Positions 42,308-51,984 of a stretch of 64,000 nucleotides of DNA are shown here, in pieces; positions within the stretch are counted from its first letter, which is position 1, and every line of letters starts with the position of its first letter. The notes under the pieces were generated by a model. That model saw only the letters and a program-made list of their open reading frames with translations, was not told where the DNA came from and did no database searches. The DNA is taken from positions 186,001 through 250,000 of the forward strand of contig NZ_FVZB01000005.1 in NCBI RefSeq assembly GCF_900166655.1. Direction: 5' to 3'. This stretch comes from Halobacillus hunanensis. GTDB lineage: Bacteria; Bacillota; Bacilli; Bacillales; Halobacillaceae. The translations under genes and the position numbers were made by a program.

Positions 42308-43762
42308 ATGGGTAACAATACCAATCAGGCACAAGGGGAGACTGTAAACAAGGTACCTCTAATGCTTGTCTTAATTTCAGGGGCGTTTGCTGCTATATTA
42401 AATCAGACGCTTCTAGCTACGGCCCTGCCGCACATCATGGCAGATTTGCATCTTGAAGCGAACACAGCCCAGTGGTTAACATCTATATTTATGCTGGTAA
42501 ATGGTATCATGATTCCAATCACAGCTTTTTTAATTGGCCGTTTCACAACGCGAGCTTTGTTTTTATCTGCAATGGGGATGTTCGCGATGGGTACATTAAT
42601 TTGTGCGATAGCCCCGAACTTTTCACTATTGATGGTAGGAAGAATTGTACAGGCAGCTGGTGCCGGGATTATCATGCCGTTGATGCAAACTATACTCTTT
42701 CTCATTTTCCCTATTGAAAAGCGTGGAACAGCGATGGGGATGTTTGGTCTGGTGATTGCATTTGCTCCGGCCATTGGCCCGACTTTGTCAGGCTGGCTTG
42801 TAGAGCAGTTTCCATGGAGAAGTCTGTTTTACGTCATTTTACCTATCGTTATCGTTGACTTCATACTAGCTTATATTCTTCTTAAAAATGTTACAGAACG
42901 CACATTTCCTAAGCTTGATATTTTGTCTATCATTTTATCTTCGCTAGGATTTGGCGGGTTATTATATGGATTTAGTTCTGCCGGCAGCAGTGGGTGGGAC
43001 AGTCAGCAAGTAGTTATCTCTATGGTAGTAGGTGCTCTTTCGCTGACATGGTTTATCCTTCGACAAATGAAATTAAAACAACCGATACTTGAATTCAGGG
43101 TATTTCAGTATAAAATGTTTACGTTAACTACGGTCCTGGGTATGGTGGTATTCATTGCAATGATCGGGGCTGCCACCGTGCTGCCGTTATTCATGCAAAA
43201 TATGCTTGGTTTTACAGCCTTTGAGTCAGGGTTGGCACTCTTGCCAGGTGCCTTATTGATGGGTATTATGAACCCGGTCACTGGCCGCCTGTTTGATAAG
43301 TTTGGTGCCAAGTGGCTTGCGATTATTGGTTTATCCATTTTAACCATTACAACCTTCATGTTTACAAATATGAGTGCTGAGACAACATTTGCCTATATAG
43401 CTACTATTAATGCGGTAAGAATGCTCGGTGTAGCAATGGTTATGATGCCTGTAACGACAGCTGGATTAAACCAGCTGCCACAGCACTTAATCCCTCATGG
43501 GACAGCTATGAACAATACGATGCGCCAAGTCTCAGGTGCAGTTGGGACGGCGTTGCTCGTCACAGTGATGGTAAATAATACGCTTCCGGAGCAAGGTGTA
43601 AACGGTCTGGTACACGGAGTGAATGTTTCCTTTATCGTTGCTGGCATTACAGCTATTGTTGGATTAGTATTGTCGTTCTTTATTAAACGGTCGCGTCCAG
43701 ATCAAGATGATCCTGACCAGATCAGGTCTCAGGCCAATAATCGGACCGTTACGGATAGTTAA
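42308..43762 (+). CDS. DHA2-type MFS drug exporter (EmrB/QacA/LmrB family)
   Basis: 484-aa proton antiporter with about 14 transmembrane helices. Motif LNQTLLATALPHIMADL in helix 1, WLTSIFMLVNGIMIPITAFL in helix 2, a motif-A-like GRFTTRALFLSAMG, and motif C region GLVIAFAPAIGPTLSGWLVE typical of antiporters. AAGGAA at 42298-42303 selects ATG 42308. It forms the tetR-efflux operon; probable role is export of a toxic compound that also induces TetR. Confidence 0.9.
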   Translation: MGNNTNQAQGETVNKVPLMLVLISGAFAAILNQTLLATALPHIMADLHLEANTAQWLTSIFMLVNGIMIPITAFLIGRFTTRALFLSAMGMFAMGTLICAIAPNFSLLMVGRIVQAAGAGIIMPLMQTILFLIFPIEKRGTAMGMFGLVIAFAPAIGPTLSGWLVEQFPWRSLFYVILPIVIVDFILAYILLKNVTERTFPKLDILSIILSSLGFGGLLYGFSSAGSSGWDSQQVVISMVVGALSLTWFILRQMKLKQPILEFRVFQYKMFTLTTVLGMVVFIAMIGAATVLPLFMQNMLGFTAFESGLALLPGALLMGIMNPVTGRLFDKFGAKWLAIIGLSILTITTFMFTNMSAETTFAYIATINAVRMLGVAMVMMPVTTAGLNQLPQHLIPHGTAMNNTMRQVSGAVGTALLVTVMVNNTLPEQGVNGLVHGVNVSFIVAGITAIVGLVLSFFIKRSRPDQDDPDQIRSQANNRTVTDS

Positions 43763-43775
43763 ATAAGTATAAACG

Positions 43776-43813
43776 AAACGACCACTTCTCCTTGTTGAAG
43801 TGGTCGTTTTTAT
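43776..43813 (+). terminator. Terminator of the efflux operon
   Basis: aaacgaccacttc / gaagtggtcgttt followed by TTATT. Confidence 0.9.
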
Positions 43814-43899
43814 TGTAATCCTCATAATCTACCCCAATATAATAGGACAAGCATTCCCCACATATAATGAAGTATTTATTGCAAGTGGGGAGAGATAAT

Positions 43900-45312
43900 A
43901 TGCAGATTCATGTCGTTGCGTTTGGAGATGCGTTGTGGCGTATTGCACAGGTTTATGGTTCTAATATTAATCAAATTATACTAGCTAACCAACTGGAGAA
44001 TCCTAATGTACTTGTGGTAGGTCAGGCTCTGGTTATTCCGAACCCTGAACGTGAATATGTTGTTCAGGCTGGTGATAATTTGTGGTCCATCGCTCAAATG
44101 TATGGGGTTACTGTTAATGAACTTGCTGACGTTAATAATATCACGAACCCCTCGCTAATTTATGTGGGTGAACTGATTGAACTTCCTTTTTTCCCGCATA
44201 TCGTGCAGCCCGGAGAATCATTATGGTCCATTGCACAAAGTTATGGAGTAACGGTTAACCAAATCTCTCAAACAAATAATCTTCAAGACCCCTCGCTAAT
44301 TTATCCGGGAGCTACTTTAAGAATTCCTGCAGCCAGGGGGCCAGTTACAGAAGTAAATGCATACACTACACGGCTGAATCAGCAAGGGGCGCAGGAAGTG
44401 CTGGCTCTAGGAACAAATCTTACTTACCTGTCCCCCTTTATGTACGCAATCCAGGATGATGGAAGTATCACAGAAATGGATGATCAACTTATTTTAGAAG
44501 CGGCTCATACAGTCAATGCTGCTCCGCTTCTCGTCTTAACGAACTTCTCAGAAGGGAGCTTTAGTTCGGACTTAGCTGCTGCTATTTTGCGAAATCCCGA
44601 CCTGCAAGAGACATTAATCACTAATCTCCTGGAGCAAATCAATGCGAAAGGATATGCGGGTATCAATATTGATTTTGAATATGTCTATCCGGAAGACAGA
44701 GAAAACTACAACAATTTTCTACGACGGGTTGTCGAACGTTTCCATCCTGAAGGATTGCTTGTTTCCACAGCTCTTGCCCCAAAGGATAGTGCAGACCAAC
44801 AGGGGCTGCTTTATGAGGCGCACGATTATCGGGCACACGGAGAAATCGTCGACTTTGTTGTCCTTATGACCTATGAATGGGGATGGGCAGGTGGAAGACC
44901 ATGGGCGATTGCTCCGATAAACGAAGTCCGGGAAGTTCTTGATTTTGCTGTGACGGTCATCCCTCGCGATAAAATCTTGATGGGGATGCCTCTCTATGGT
45001 CGTGATTGGGAGATCCCATGGGTAGAGGGGACTACGGCACGAACAATCAGTCCTAAGGAAGCCGTACAGTTGGCCGCAAGATATGGAGTAGAGATTCAGT
45101 ATAATGAATTGTACCAATCCCCATTTTTCCGCTATGTAGATGAAGCGGGACAACAACATGAGGTTTGGTTTGAAGATGCCCGAAGCGTGCAGGCTAAATA
45201 TGACACGATAAAGAACTATCGTCTCAGAGGAGCTAGTTTCTGGGTGCTTGGCAATCCATTTCCTCAAAATTGGGCTGTGCTGCAGAATAATTTTCAAATA
45301 AAGAAGTTATAA
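43900..45312 (+). CDS. LysM3-GH18 spore peptidoglycan hydrolase (YaaH/SleL-like)
   Basis: 470-aa enzyme without a signal peptide, as usual for proteins loaded into the spore coat from the mother cell. Three LysM repeats (residues about 2-46, 50-95 and 99-145; e.g. VVQAGDNLWSIAQMYGVTVN and IVQPGESLWSIAQSYGVTVN) bind peptidoglycan; B. subtilis YaaH has two. The GH18 domain follows (about 150-465), with the catalytic acid in GINIDFEYV and Tyr in VLMTYEWGW. It likely cleaves cortex fragments at germination. The ATG at 43900 follows GGGGAGAG. Confidence 0.88.
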   Translation: MQIHVVAFGDALWRIAQVYGSNINQIILANQLENPNVLVVGQALVIPNPEREYVVQAGDNLWSIAQMYGVTVNELADVNNITNPSLIYVGELIELPFFPHIVQPGESLWSIAQSYGVTVNQISQTNNLQDPSLIYPGATLRIPAARGPVTEVNAYTTRLNQQGAQEVLALGTNLTYLSPFMYAIQDDGSITEMDDQLILEAAHTVNAAPLLVLTNFSEGSFSSDLAAAILRNPDLQETLITNLLEQINAKGYAGINIDFEYVYPEDRENYNNFLRRVVERFHPEGLLVSTALAPKDSADQQGLLYEAHDYRAHGEIVDFVVLMTYEWGWAGGRPWAIAPINEVREVLDFAVTVIPRDKILMGMPLYGRDWEIPWVEGTTARTISPKEAVQLAARYGVEIQYNELYQSPFFRYVDEAGQQHEVWFEDARSVQAKYDTIKNYRLRGASFWVLGNPFPQNWAVLQNNFQIKKL

Positions 45313-45403
45313 AAGGGAGCAGAAAACTGGACTTCCATGAATGAGCTCTTAATCTAACCATCTTTGTTGAGCCATTCGAATTACCTGCGGTTTAGTTCTT
45401 ATT

Positions 45404-46387
45404 TTATAAGATAATGACAGTAATAATGAGAATTAGACCGATGAGACCGGTGAACAATAAAGAGTTTTTACGTGATGTGCTGGCTTCTTGAATCTCGGAC
45501 CAGTTGGCCGGTTTAATGCCGCTAAGCCAAAAAACTATAATAGCTGACAGCAGGATTGCATTGATATTGATAACGAGGAGTAAAAAAGGCATGATGGCTC
45601 CGTTCCAATGGCCAGCACCAAGCATCATACCAAGAACAACAGCGGGAGGTAACACAGCTAATGAAACCATAACTCCTACAAGCTGGCCCTGGGATCTCTT
45701 TACAAAGGATAAAGAACCGGCTGCTCCAGCTGATACAGCAACAATAAGGTCTATTAGGTGCACATTTGTCTGGGATATAAATTCACTGCTGTTTAACGGC
45801 AAAGGGAAAAGATATCCGAATGAAGCAGCGATTGCGATAGGGATACACAGTCCGAATACTGCTGTCACCATGGATTGACGGACGAGTTTTCCTTCACCAA
45901 GCACGGAGGCAAATGAGATCCCTAATATGGGTCTAATCGACGGATCGATAATATTGGCCCCGATCACTAAGGCCGGTCTGTTCTGGAACACACCAACTGC
46001 AGCTACGAGAGCAGCAAATACGGTAAACCAGGAAAAGCTAAGGTCAATTTTACTTGAGGAATCGACGATAGAGTATAATTCGTGTTTACTGGCTCTTTCA
46101 AATTGCTCCTTATCGTCGTCAGGAGTATTTTTTTCGTTGTATTTACTGGGGATATACGCTTTTATCGAGTAGAGCATGGCATCGAATTCGTTATGCTCAT
46201 CATAAGCTGCTTTTTCTAAATAGTTTAGAATTTTTTCGGAATCTTCTTTCTCCACGAGGATTTGAATATGGAGTTTTTGGTCTTCTTGTTGAGAAATCCA
46301 GTGAGAGACGAATGAAAATTTCTCTAACAATTCATCCTTGTAGTTGAACTGTTCAGGTGCATATATTTCAATTAATTGCAGCTCCAT
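45404..46387 (-). CDS. DUF389 membrane protein
   Basis: 327-aa protein. The N-terminal cytoplasmic alpha/beta part (residues about 1-110) resembles two ferredoxin-like strand sets. It is followed by about six transmembrane helices with the family block GANIIDPSIRPILGIS and GAAGSLSFVKRSQGQLVGVMVSLAVLPPAVVLG. Function unknown for the family. It lies alone on the minus strand; 45313-45403 shows no terminator. Confidence 0.85.
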   Translation of the reverse strand: MELQLIEIYAPEQFNYKDELLEKFSFVSHWISQQEDQKLHIQILVEKEDSEKILNYLEKAAYDEHNEFDAMLYSIKAYIPSKYNEKNTPDDDKEQFERASKHELYSIVDSSSKIDLSFSWFTVFAALVAAVGVFQNRPALVIGANIIDPSIRPILGISFASVLGEGKLVRQSMVTAVFGLCIPIAIAASFGYLFPLPLNSSEFISQTNVHLIDLIVAVSAGAAGSLSFVKRSQGQLVGVMVSLAVLPPAVVLGMMLGAGHWNGAIMPFLLLVININAILLSAIIVFWLSGIKPANWSEIQEASTSRKNSLLFTGLIGLILIITVIIL

Positions 46388-46562
46388 GTCATAATCCCTC
46401 AGTATCTTAGTTTGTAAATATTATTGTTACCAGATTTCGGCATTATCATTCTCTTATGGCGGGCCGAAAAGGAAACCATTGAAGAGATCATTCAATCTTA
46501 CAGGATAGATCCTTCTTTTTTGATCAAAACTAGATCTAGGTGATCAAGGGAGGACTGTCTGT

Positions 46563-47486
46563 ATGGATGAAGCAATTCTGGATGTGGTGATAATAGGAGG
46601 AGGACCGGGAGGATTAAGCGCAGCCCTAGTATTAGGGCGTTCTTGTAGAAATGTCGTCATTGTCGATAAAGGAACTCCGCGTAATCGTGTTACTCTCGAA
46701 GCACATGGACTGCTGACAAGGGACGGAGTAAAGCCTCAGGAACTTCGTCAGATCGCCCGGCAGCAGTTGAAGAACTATCCCAACGTTACGTGTTTTGATG
46801 AAGAAGTGATACAAATAGAAAAACATTCTAAACAATATATCGTTACAACTCACCTGGGGAGAACCTTTATAACAAGAAGGGTAATTGTGGCAACAGGAAT
46901 GATCGATGAATTACCAGCTATACCTGGTTTTCGAGAAGTATATGGCCTGTCCGTTTTCCCATGTCCATATTGTGATGGCTGGGAGCGGCGTGGGGAACCC
47001 CTTGCCGTGTTTGGAAATGAAGAGAATGTCGTACCTTTTACAAAATTACTCTATAACTGGAGCAACGACCTTATTTTGTTTACGAATGGATCAGCCCAGT
47101 TTGACCCTAAATTCAAGCAAGAACTGGCAGCGCATGCGATTGCCACAGTAGAGACACCCATTGCAAAGTTACAATCTGCTGATGGTAAATTAGAGAAGGT
47201 GATAACGGAAACAGGAGAAGCTTTTTCTAGAACAGGTGGATTCATTTTAAATACCAGAGAGAAGCAAGCTTTCGATCTTCCCAATCAGTTGGGGATCCAG
47301 ATGAATGAACGGGGAGGCTATGAATCAGACGATCATGGCCTGACAAGCGTAGAAGGACTGTATGTGATTGGTGATGCCAAAAATTCATTTGTTGGACTGG
47401 CTGGTGCTGTAGGAGAGGGGTATGAAGCAGGAGTGGTAATTAATCATGAACTGGCCATGGAAGATTGGGTTCAAGAAGAACTCTAA
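46563..47486 (+). CDS. Thioredoxin-reductase-like FAD oxidoreductase
   Basis: 307-aa flavoprotein with the FAD loop VVIIGGGPGGLSAALVLG, ATG strand RRVIVATGMIDELP, redox pair CPYC in FPCPYCDGWE, and C-terminal VEGLYVIGDAKNS. The NADPH loop reads AVFGNEENVVPF instead of GxGxxA, which suggests weak or altered pyridine nucleotide use. It belongs to the YumC-unlike, TrxB-like group often found beside stress genes; the partner is unknown. Confidence 0.82.
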   Translation: MDEAILDVVIIGGGPGGLSAALVLGRSCRNVVIVDKGTPRNRVTLEAHGLLTRDGVKPQELRQIARQQLKNYPNVTCFDEEVIQIEKHSKQYIVTTHLGRTFITRRVIVATGMIDELPAIPGFREVYGLSVFPCPYCDGWERRGEPLAVFGNEENVVPFTKLLYNWSNDLILFTNGSAQFDPKFKQELAAHAIATVETPIAKLQSADGKLEKVITETGEAFSRTGGFILNTREKQAFDLPNQLGIQMNERGGYESDDHGLTSVEGLYVIGDAKNSFVGLAGAVGEGYEAGVVINHELAMEDWVQEEL

Positions 47487-47510
47487 CCCGGGCGAGTACC
47501 CGGATTAGAG
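47481..47510 (+). terminator. Hairpin around the stop codon, weak terminator
   Basis: ctctaacccggg / cccggattagag with one mismatch. The TAA stop lies in the first arm and no T run follows. Confidence 0.45.
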
Positions 47511-47524
47511 AATAGGCAGAGTGC

Positions 47525-47824
47525 TTACTTTTCTTTCTCCTCATTGTTTTCCTTCTTACTCAAACGGCTTTTGGCACCACGATATAATTTGCCGGGGGCG
47601 TCTGAAGTTTTTCCAATTACATCATTCGCTTTGTCAGCGGTCCCTTTTAAAATCCTCCCTGAGGAATCGACAGTTTTTCCAATAAGTCCTCCTTCACCGG
47701 AGATTGACTTAACAATTTTGCCAGATGTATCAACAGTGTGGCCGAATAAGTCTTTAGCTTCTTTGGAAGTCTTTTTAACGAGGTTATCATCCGTTTTATT
47801 TCTGTTATTATATTCCTTGCTCAC
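47525..47824 (-). CDS. 99-aa basic repeat protein
   Basis: Hydrophilic protein with a repeated block of about 19 residues: LFGHTVDTSGKIVKS, LIGKTVDSSGRILKG, VIGKTSDAPGKLYRG, separated by charged linkers, and a tail KKENNEEKEK. No cysteine and no membrane segment. Start is GTG with AAAGGAGAGG upstream. Not a family I can name; the repeat pattern suggests a short solenoid or a structural stress protein. Confidence 0.72.
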   Translation of the reverse strand: MSKEYNNRNKTDDNLVKKTSKEAKDLFGHTVDTSGKIVKSISGEGGLIGKTVDSSGRILKGTADKANDVIGKTSDAPGKLYRGAKSRLSKKENNEEKEK

Positions 47825-47984
47825 GGTAACTTCCTCTCCTTTCTTAGTTGTTGAATGAGCTACCTTTGATGAATATGAGCAGACTTCTGAAAGTATGAAT
47901 ATTTTTAGAGATTGTGCTTGTCCCCGTCGGAAAATGACAGCTCAACCTGTTGTGGTAAGCAGCTGAATATGGAATTTTCGTATA

Positions 47985-47997
47985 TTGGTATAGACAA
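47985..47997 (+). promoter_or_regulatory. Candidate NagR operator of the GlcNAc operon
   Basis: TTGGTATAGACAA, an imperfect palindrome resembling the NagR/YvoA (GntR-HutC) site of B. subtilis, 74 bp before nagP. The operon encodes a NagR homolog. Confidence 0.55.
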
Positions 47998-48025
47998 CTA
48001 TATATTTAAATGATAAAGTGTGTCT

Positions 48026-48040
48026 ATGAAGCGTTTTCAT
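48026..48040 (+). promoter_or_regulatory. Possible shortened CcpA cre site
   Basis: ATGAAGCGTTTTCAT, one base shorter than the usual TGAAAGCGTTTTCA, between the NagR site and nagP. Confidence 0.3.
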
Positions 48041-48070
48041 ATTATTTATGCGATAAAGGGGTGGAGATAC

Positions 48071-49999
48071 ATGTTGAACTTTTTACAGAGAATTGGTAAA
48101 TCATTAATGTTCCCAATTGCTACTTTGCCAGCGGCGGCATTACTTGTGCGTCTTGGTATGGAAGATATGCTGGATGTTCCCTTTGTGACAGCAGCGGGAA
48201 ATGGGATCCTTACAAACCTGTCATTAATATTTGCGATTGGTATTGCTATGGGATTTGCGAAGGACGGAAGTGGAGCGGCTGCCCTTGCTGGTGCCGTCGG
48301 CGTTTTAGTCCTCGAAGGTGGAATTGGAGCGATTAACGAAGATATTAATATGGGAGTATTTTCAGGAATTGTTTCCGGGGTTATTGCCGGGCTGCTCTAC
48401 AATCGCTTCCATGACGTTAAATTTCCAGAATTTCTATCATTTTTTGGAGGGAAAAGGTTCGTTCCGATCATCACTTCACTAGTAATGGTCGCGCTCTCCT
48501 TTGTGTTTGGTTATTTGTGGGTTTACCCGCAAAATGTGCTCGATGCTACAGCGAACTGGATCTTAAATGCGGGAGAAATGGGTGTAGGTGTATATGGCGT
48601 TCTGAACCGTTTGTTAATTCCGGTTGGCCTTCACCATGTGATGAATACATTAATTTGGTTTGACTTTGGTACCTTTACAACTGAATCAGGGGAAGTTGTA
48701 CGGGGTGAAATAAACCGTTTCCTAAATGGCGACCCTGAAGCGGGGCATTTCCTGGCAGGCTTTTTCCCAGTTATGATGTTTGGTCTTCCAGCTGCTTGTT
48801 TGGCTATGTATGCAGCGGCTAAGAAGCATCGTAAAGCAGCTGTGGGAGGCATGTTATTAAGTATTGCACTAACGTCTTTCCTAACAGGTGTGACAGAACC
48901 GATTGAATTCACATTTATGTTCTTGTCTCCGCTGCTTTTTGTTGTGCATGCTCTATTGACTGGTGTTTCCATGGTAGCTGCTTTTATGCTGGATGTTCGC
49001 CATGGTTTCGGTTTCTCGGCAGGGCTTATAGACTATCTTCTAAATTACAGTATTGCAGAGAATCCACTTATGTTGATTCTGATCGGACTCGTACTGGGTG
49101 TCGTGTACTTCGTTGTTTTCTATTTCTTGATTGTTAAACTCGACTTGAAAACTCCCGGTAGAGAAGATGAGGATGAAGATCTTGTAGAAGAAACACAGGA
49201 AGTTGGACAGCCTAATACACCGGCTAATGATTATGATGCAAAAGCTTATCAGTACCTTGAAGCACTCGGAGGATCTGAGAATATTAAAACACTGGATTAT
49301 TGCACGACTCGTCTTCGTCTGCAAATGGATGACCGGGACAAAGTGAATGAAGCAGCATTAAAACGTTACGGAGCACGTGGTGTCATGAAAGTTGGAAAGC
49401 AGAATCTGCAAGTAATCGTAGGAACAACCGTTGAATTTTTGGCAGAGTCCATGAGAAAGCGAATAGAGCAGGGGAACGAGACTCCGCCGGATACTGATCC
49501 GAAGGGAGAAGAACAGGGAGGCAGCTCGTCTGGCAGCCGCAAACTATCTGCAGAAAATTTTGTTATGCCTAATGAAGGAACGGTTATGCCACTCGAAGAT
49601 GTACCTGATGAAGTATTTGCTGCTCGTATGATGGGACCAGGTTTCGCTATCGATCCCGAGAATGATATGTTTACTTCACCTGTGAACGGAAAAGTTGTAC
49701 AAGTATTTCCTACTAAACATGCAATTGGGCTTGAAACGGAAGATGGAATGGAAATCCTTATTCACATTGGCTTGGATACTGTTCAGCTAAAAGGGGAAGG
49801 GTTTGAAACACTCGTTGAAGCTAATCAGACAGTTAAACAAGGTGACCCGCTGATACGTGTGGATCTCGACTTTGTGAAAAGTAAAGCGCCATCTGTTGTC
49901 ACGCCAATTATTTTTACAAATTTAGAAAATGAAACTGTAACACTTCATAAAAAGGGGAGGCATTCCCAAGGCGAGGAAGGGATTGTTACTGTTCAATAA
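48071..49999 (+). CDS. nagP: PTS N-acetylglucosamine transporter EIICBA
   Basis: 642-aa multi-domain permease that imports and phosphorylates GlcNAc. EIIC membrane domain (residues about 1-365, with IPVGLHHVMNTLIWFDFG and GVTEPIEFTFMFLSPLLF). EIIB domain (about 390-470) with phosphocysteine Cys411 in LDYCTTRLRL. EIIA (Crr-like, about 500-640) with phosphohistidine His565 in ILIHIGLDTV. The domain order and the nagA-nagB neighbours make GlcNAc the substrate. The ATG at 48071 follows GGGGTGGAG; an in-frame upstream ATG (48020) is rejected for lack of a site. Confidence 0.93.
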   Translation: MLNFLQRIGKSLMFPIATLPAAALLVRLGMEDMLDVPFVTAAGNGILTNLSLIFAIGIAMGFAKDGSGAAALAGAVGVLVLEGGIGAINEDINMGVFSGIVSGVIAGLLYNRFHDVKFPEFLSFFGGKRFVPIITSLVMVALSFVFGYLWVYPQNVLDATANWILNAGEMGVGVYGVLNRLLIPVGLHHVMNTLIWFDFGTFTTESGEVVRGEINRFLNGDPEAGHFLAGFFPVMMFGLPAACLAMYAAAKKHRKAAVGGMLLSIALTSFLTGVTEPIEFTFMFLSPLLFVVHALLTGVSMVAAFMLDVRHGFGFSAGLIDYLLNYSIAENPLMLILIGLVLGVVYFVVFYFLIVKLDLKTPGREDEDEDLVEETQEVGQPNTPANDYDAKAYQYLEALGGSENIKTLDYCTTRLRLQMDDRDKVNEAALKRYGARGVMKVGKQNLQVIVGTTVEFLAESMRKRIEQGNETPPDTDPKGEEQGGSSSGSRKLSAENFVMPNEGTVMPLEDVPDEVFAARMMGPGFAIDPENDMFTSPVNGKVVQVFPTKHAIGLETEDGMEILIHIGLDTVQLKGEGFETLVEANQTVKQGDPLIRVDLDFVKSKAPSVVTPIIFTNLENETVTLHKKGRHSQGEEGIVTVQ

Positions 50000-50005
50000 T
50001 AGCAG

Positions 50006-50027
50006 GGAGAAGTTGACCAACTTCTCC
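50006..50027 (+). terminator. Short hairpin between nagP and nagA
   Basis: ggagaagtt / aacttctcc around a gacc loop, then ttcctct. Weak tail, so perhaps an attenuator or mRNA stabiliser within the operon. Confidence 0.5.
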
Positions 50028-50055
50028 TTCCTCTAGTTAGAAAAGGAGTGGAATC

Positions 50056-51240
50056 ATGGCTGAAACCATTGAATTTAGAAACATAAAGATTGTAACAGAA
50101 ACGAAAACAATGAGCTCCGCACGTATACAGGTGAAAGATGGGAAAATCACTGCTGTATCTGAGGACTTTATAGGTGAGGCTGATACAGTTATTGATGGGC
50201 AGGGTAAACAGTGGACACTTATTCCTGGCTTCATCGATGTTCACATTCATGGTGCGGATGGACATGATGTTATGGATGCATCCTATGACGCGCTTGAAGG
50301 TATGGCTTCTCGTTTGCCTGAGGAAGGGACGACAAGCTTCCTGGCAACGACAATGACGCAATCGAAAGAGAATATTTCCCGTGCTGTGCAAACAGTCGGA
50401 ACTTATATAAACCAACAGAAAGCAAACAGTCAAGCCGAAGTACTCGGAATCCACTTAGAAGGTCCATTTATTTCGCAGGAAAAGGCAGGCGCCCAGCCCT
50501 TGGAGCATATTTGCATGCCTTCTATTAAGCAATTTGATCAATGGCAAGCGGAGAGTGACCATTACATTCGGCTTGTTACATTGGCTCCTGAGGTGTCAAA
50601 TGGTATGGAGTTCATAAAGCATGTCAGTCAGAGTGGGGTCGTAGCTTCGATTGGCCATAGTCAGGCTACTTATGATCAAGTTACAGAAGCCGTACGATCC
50701 GGTGCACGCCATATTACACATTTATATAATCAAATGAGCGGTCTGCATCACCGTGAACCGGGAATAGTTGGTGGAGCATTTTTGAATAAAGAGCTTATGG
50801 TGGAAATGATTGTGGATCACGTCCATTCCCGTCCAGAGATGATCCAGCTCGCTTATCAGCATACCCAGGCTGACCGCACCATCTTAATCACGGATGCAAT
50901 GAGGGCTAAGTGTCTTCCAGAGGGCACCTATGATCTTGGCGGCCAGAACGTAAATGTCGTGGGAAATGAAGCTCGCTTAGCCGACGGAACATTAGCAGGG
51001 AGCATCTTAACGCTAGAACAGGCCGTGTCTAACATGAGCCAAGATAAAATGATAACGATAGAGGATCTTGTCCGCATCACGTCTACAAACGCAGCGACCC
51101 AGCTAGGGATTGAAGATCGAAAGGGAAGTATTGCAGAAGGTAAAGATGCCGATTTAGTAATCTTAGATGAAGAATACGGCGTCGTAATGACGGTATGCCG
51201 AGGCGTGGTCGCTCACGATCGTAGGGAGGAAACACCATGA
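50056..51240 (+). CDS. nagA: N-acetylglucosamine-6-phosphate deacetylase
   Basis: 394-aa amidohydrolase that removes acetate from GlcNAc-6-P. Metal and substrate residues: PGFIDVHIHGADGHDVMD, HLEGPFIS (Glu ligand), GHSQATYDQV and THLYNQMSGLHHREPG (His ligands), and the catalytic Asp in ILITDAMRAK. Ends in the dihydroorotase-like IAEGKDADLVILDEEY. AAAGGAG before the ATG. Its stop overlaps the nagB start (ATGA). Confidence 0.95.
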   Translation: MAETIEFRNIKIVTETKTMSSARIQVKDGKITAVSEDFIGEADTVIDGQGKQWTLIPGFIDVHIHGADGHDVMDASYDALEGMASRLPEEGTTSFLATTMTQSKENISRAVQTVGTYINQQKANSQAEVLGIHLEGPFISQEKAGAQPLEHICMPSIKQFDQWQAESDHYIRLVTLAPEVSNGMEFIKHVSQSGVVASIGHSQATYDQVTEAVRSGARHITHLYNQMSGLHHREPGIVGGAFLNKELMVEMIVDHVHSRPEMIQLAYQHTQADRTILITDAMRAKCLPEGTYDLGGQNVNVVGNEARLADGTLAGSILTLEQAVSNMSQDKMITIEDLVRITSTNAATQLGIEDRKGSIAEGKDADLVILDEEYGVVMTVCRGVVAHDRREETP

Positions 51241-51968
51241 ATATCATCGTCACAAAGGATTATAAAGAGCTAAGTAAGAAAGCTTGTCAGTATATTGAAG
51301 AACAAGTGAAAACAAAACCTGACTCTGTACTTGGTTTAGCTACAGGCAGTACGCCGCTTGGCACATATCAAGAATTAGTGAACGGGTACAGAAGCGGATC
51401 TGTTGACTATCAGGACGTTTATTCACTTAATCTGGATGAATATGTCGGATTGGACAAAAACCATCCTCAAAGCTATCATTTCTTTATGAACAGACATCTA
51501 TTTCATTCGATTAATATTGATCCTGCCCACACTTATATTCCTAATGGGAAAGCAAGCGACCTTGCTTACGAATGTGAGCAGTATGAACAGTTAATCGAAG
51601 AAATAGGACCCCCGGATCTTCAATTGCTTGGTATAGGTCAAAATGGACATATAGGCTTTAATGAACCTGCAACTTCTTTTGACAGTGAAACACATATTAT
51701 TGATTTATCTGATTCAACAAGAGAAGCGAATGCGAGATTTTTCAACTCAATTGAGGAGGTACCTCACCAGGCAATTACAATGGGGATCAAGTCCATCTTA
51801 AAAAGTAAAAAGATCGTGCTGCTTGCTTCAGGGGAAGAAAAGGCTGAGGCTATCCAGCATCTTCTTAAAGGAGAACAGAATGAATCTTTTCCTGCCTCTG
51901 CCTTGAATAAACACGATCATGTCACTTTAATTGTTGATGAACCAGCTTATAAACAAGCAAAGCTTTGA
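51237..51968 (+). CDS. nagB: Glucosamine-6-phosphate deaminase
   Basis: 243-aa isomerase/deaminase converting GlcN-6-P to fructose-6-P and ammonia. Phosphate loop GLATGSTPLGTYQELV, catalytic Asp/Glu region SLNLDEYVGL, and GIGQNGHIGFNEPATSF with the catalytic His/Glu. It has the short form usual for Bacillus, without the long E. coli allosteric tail. Coupled to nagA through ATGA and followed 16 bp later by nagR. Confidence 0.95.
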   Translation: MNIIVTKDYKELSKKACQYIEEQVKTKPDSVLGLATGSTPLGTYQELVNGYRSGSVDYQDVYSLNLDEYVGLDKNHPQSYHFFMNRHLFHSINIDPAHTYIPNGKASDLAYECEQYEQLIEEIGPPDLQLLGIGQNGHIGFNEPATSFDSETHIIDLSDSTREANARFFNSIEEVPHQAITMGIKSILKSKKIVLLASGEEKAEAIQHLLKGEQNESFPASALNKHDHVTLIVDEPAYKQAKL

Positions 51969-51984
51969 GAGGAGTCCGAATTCT

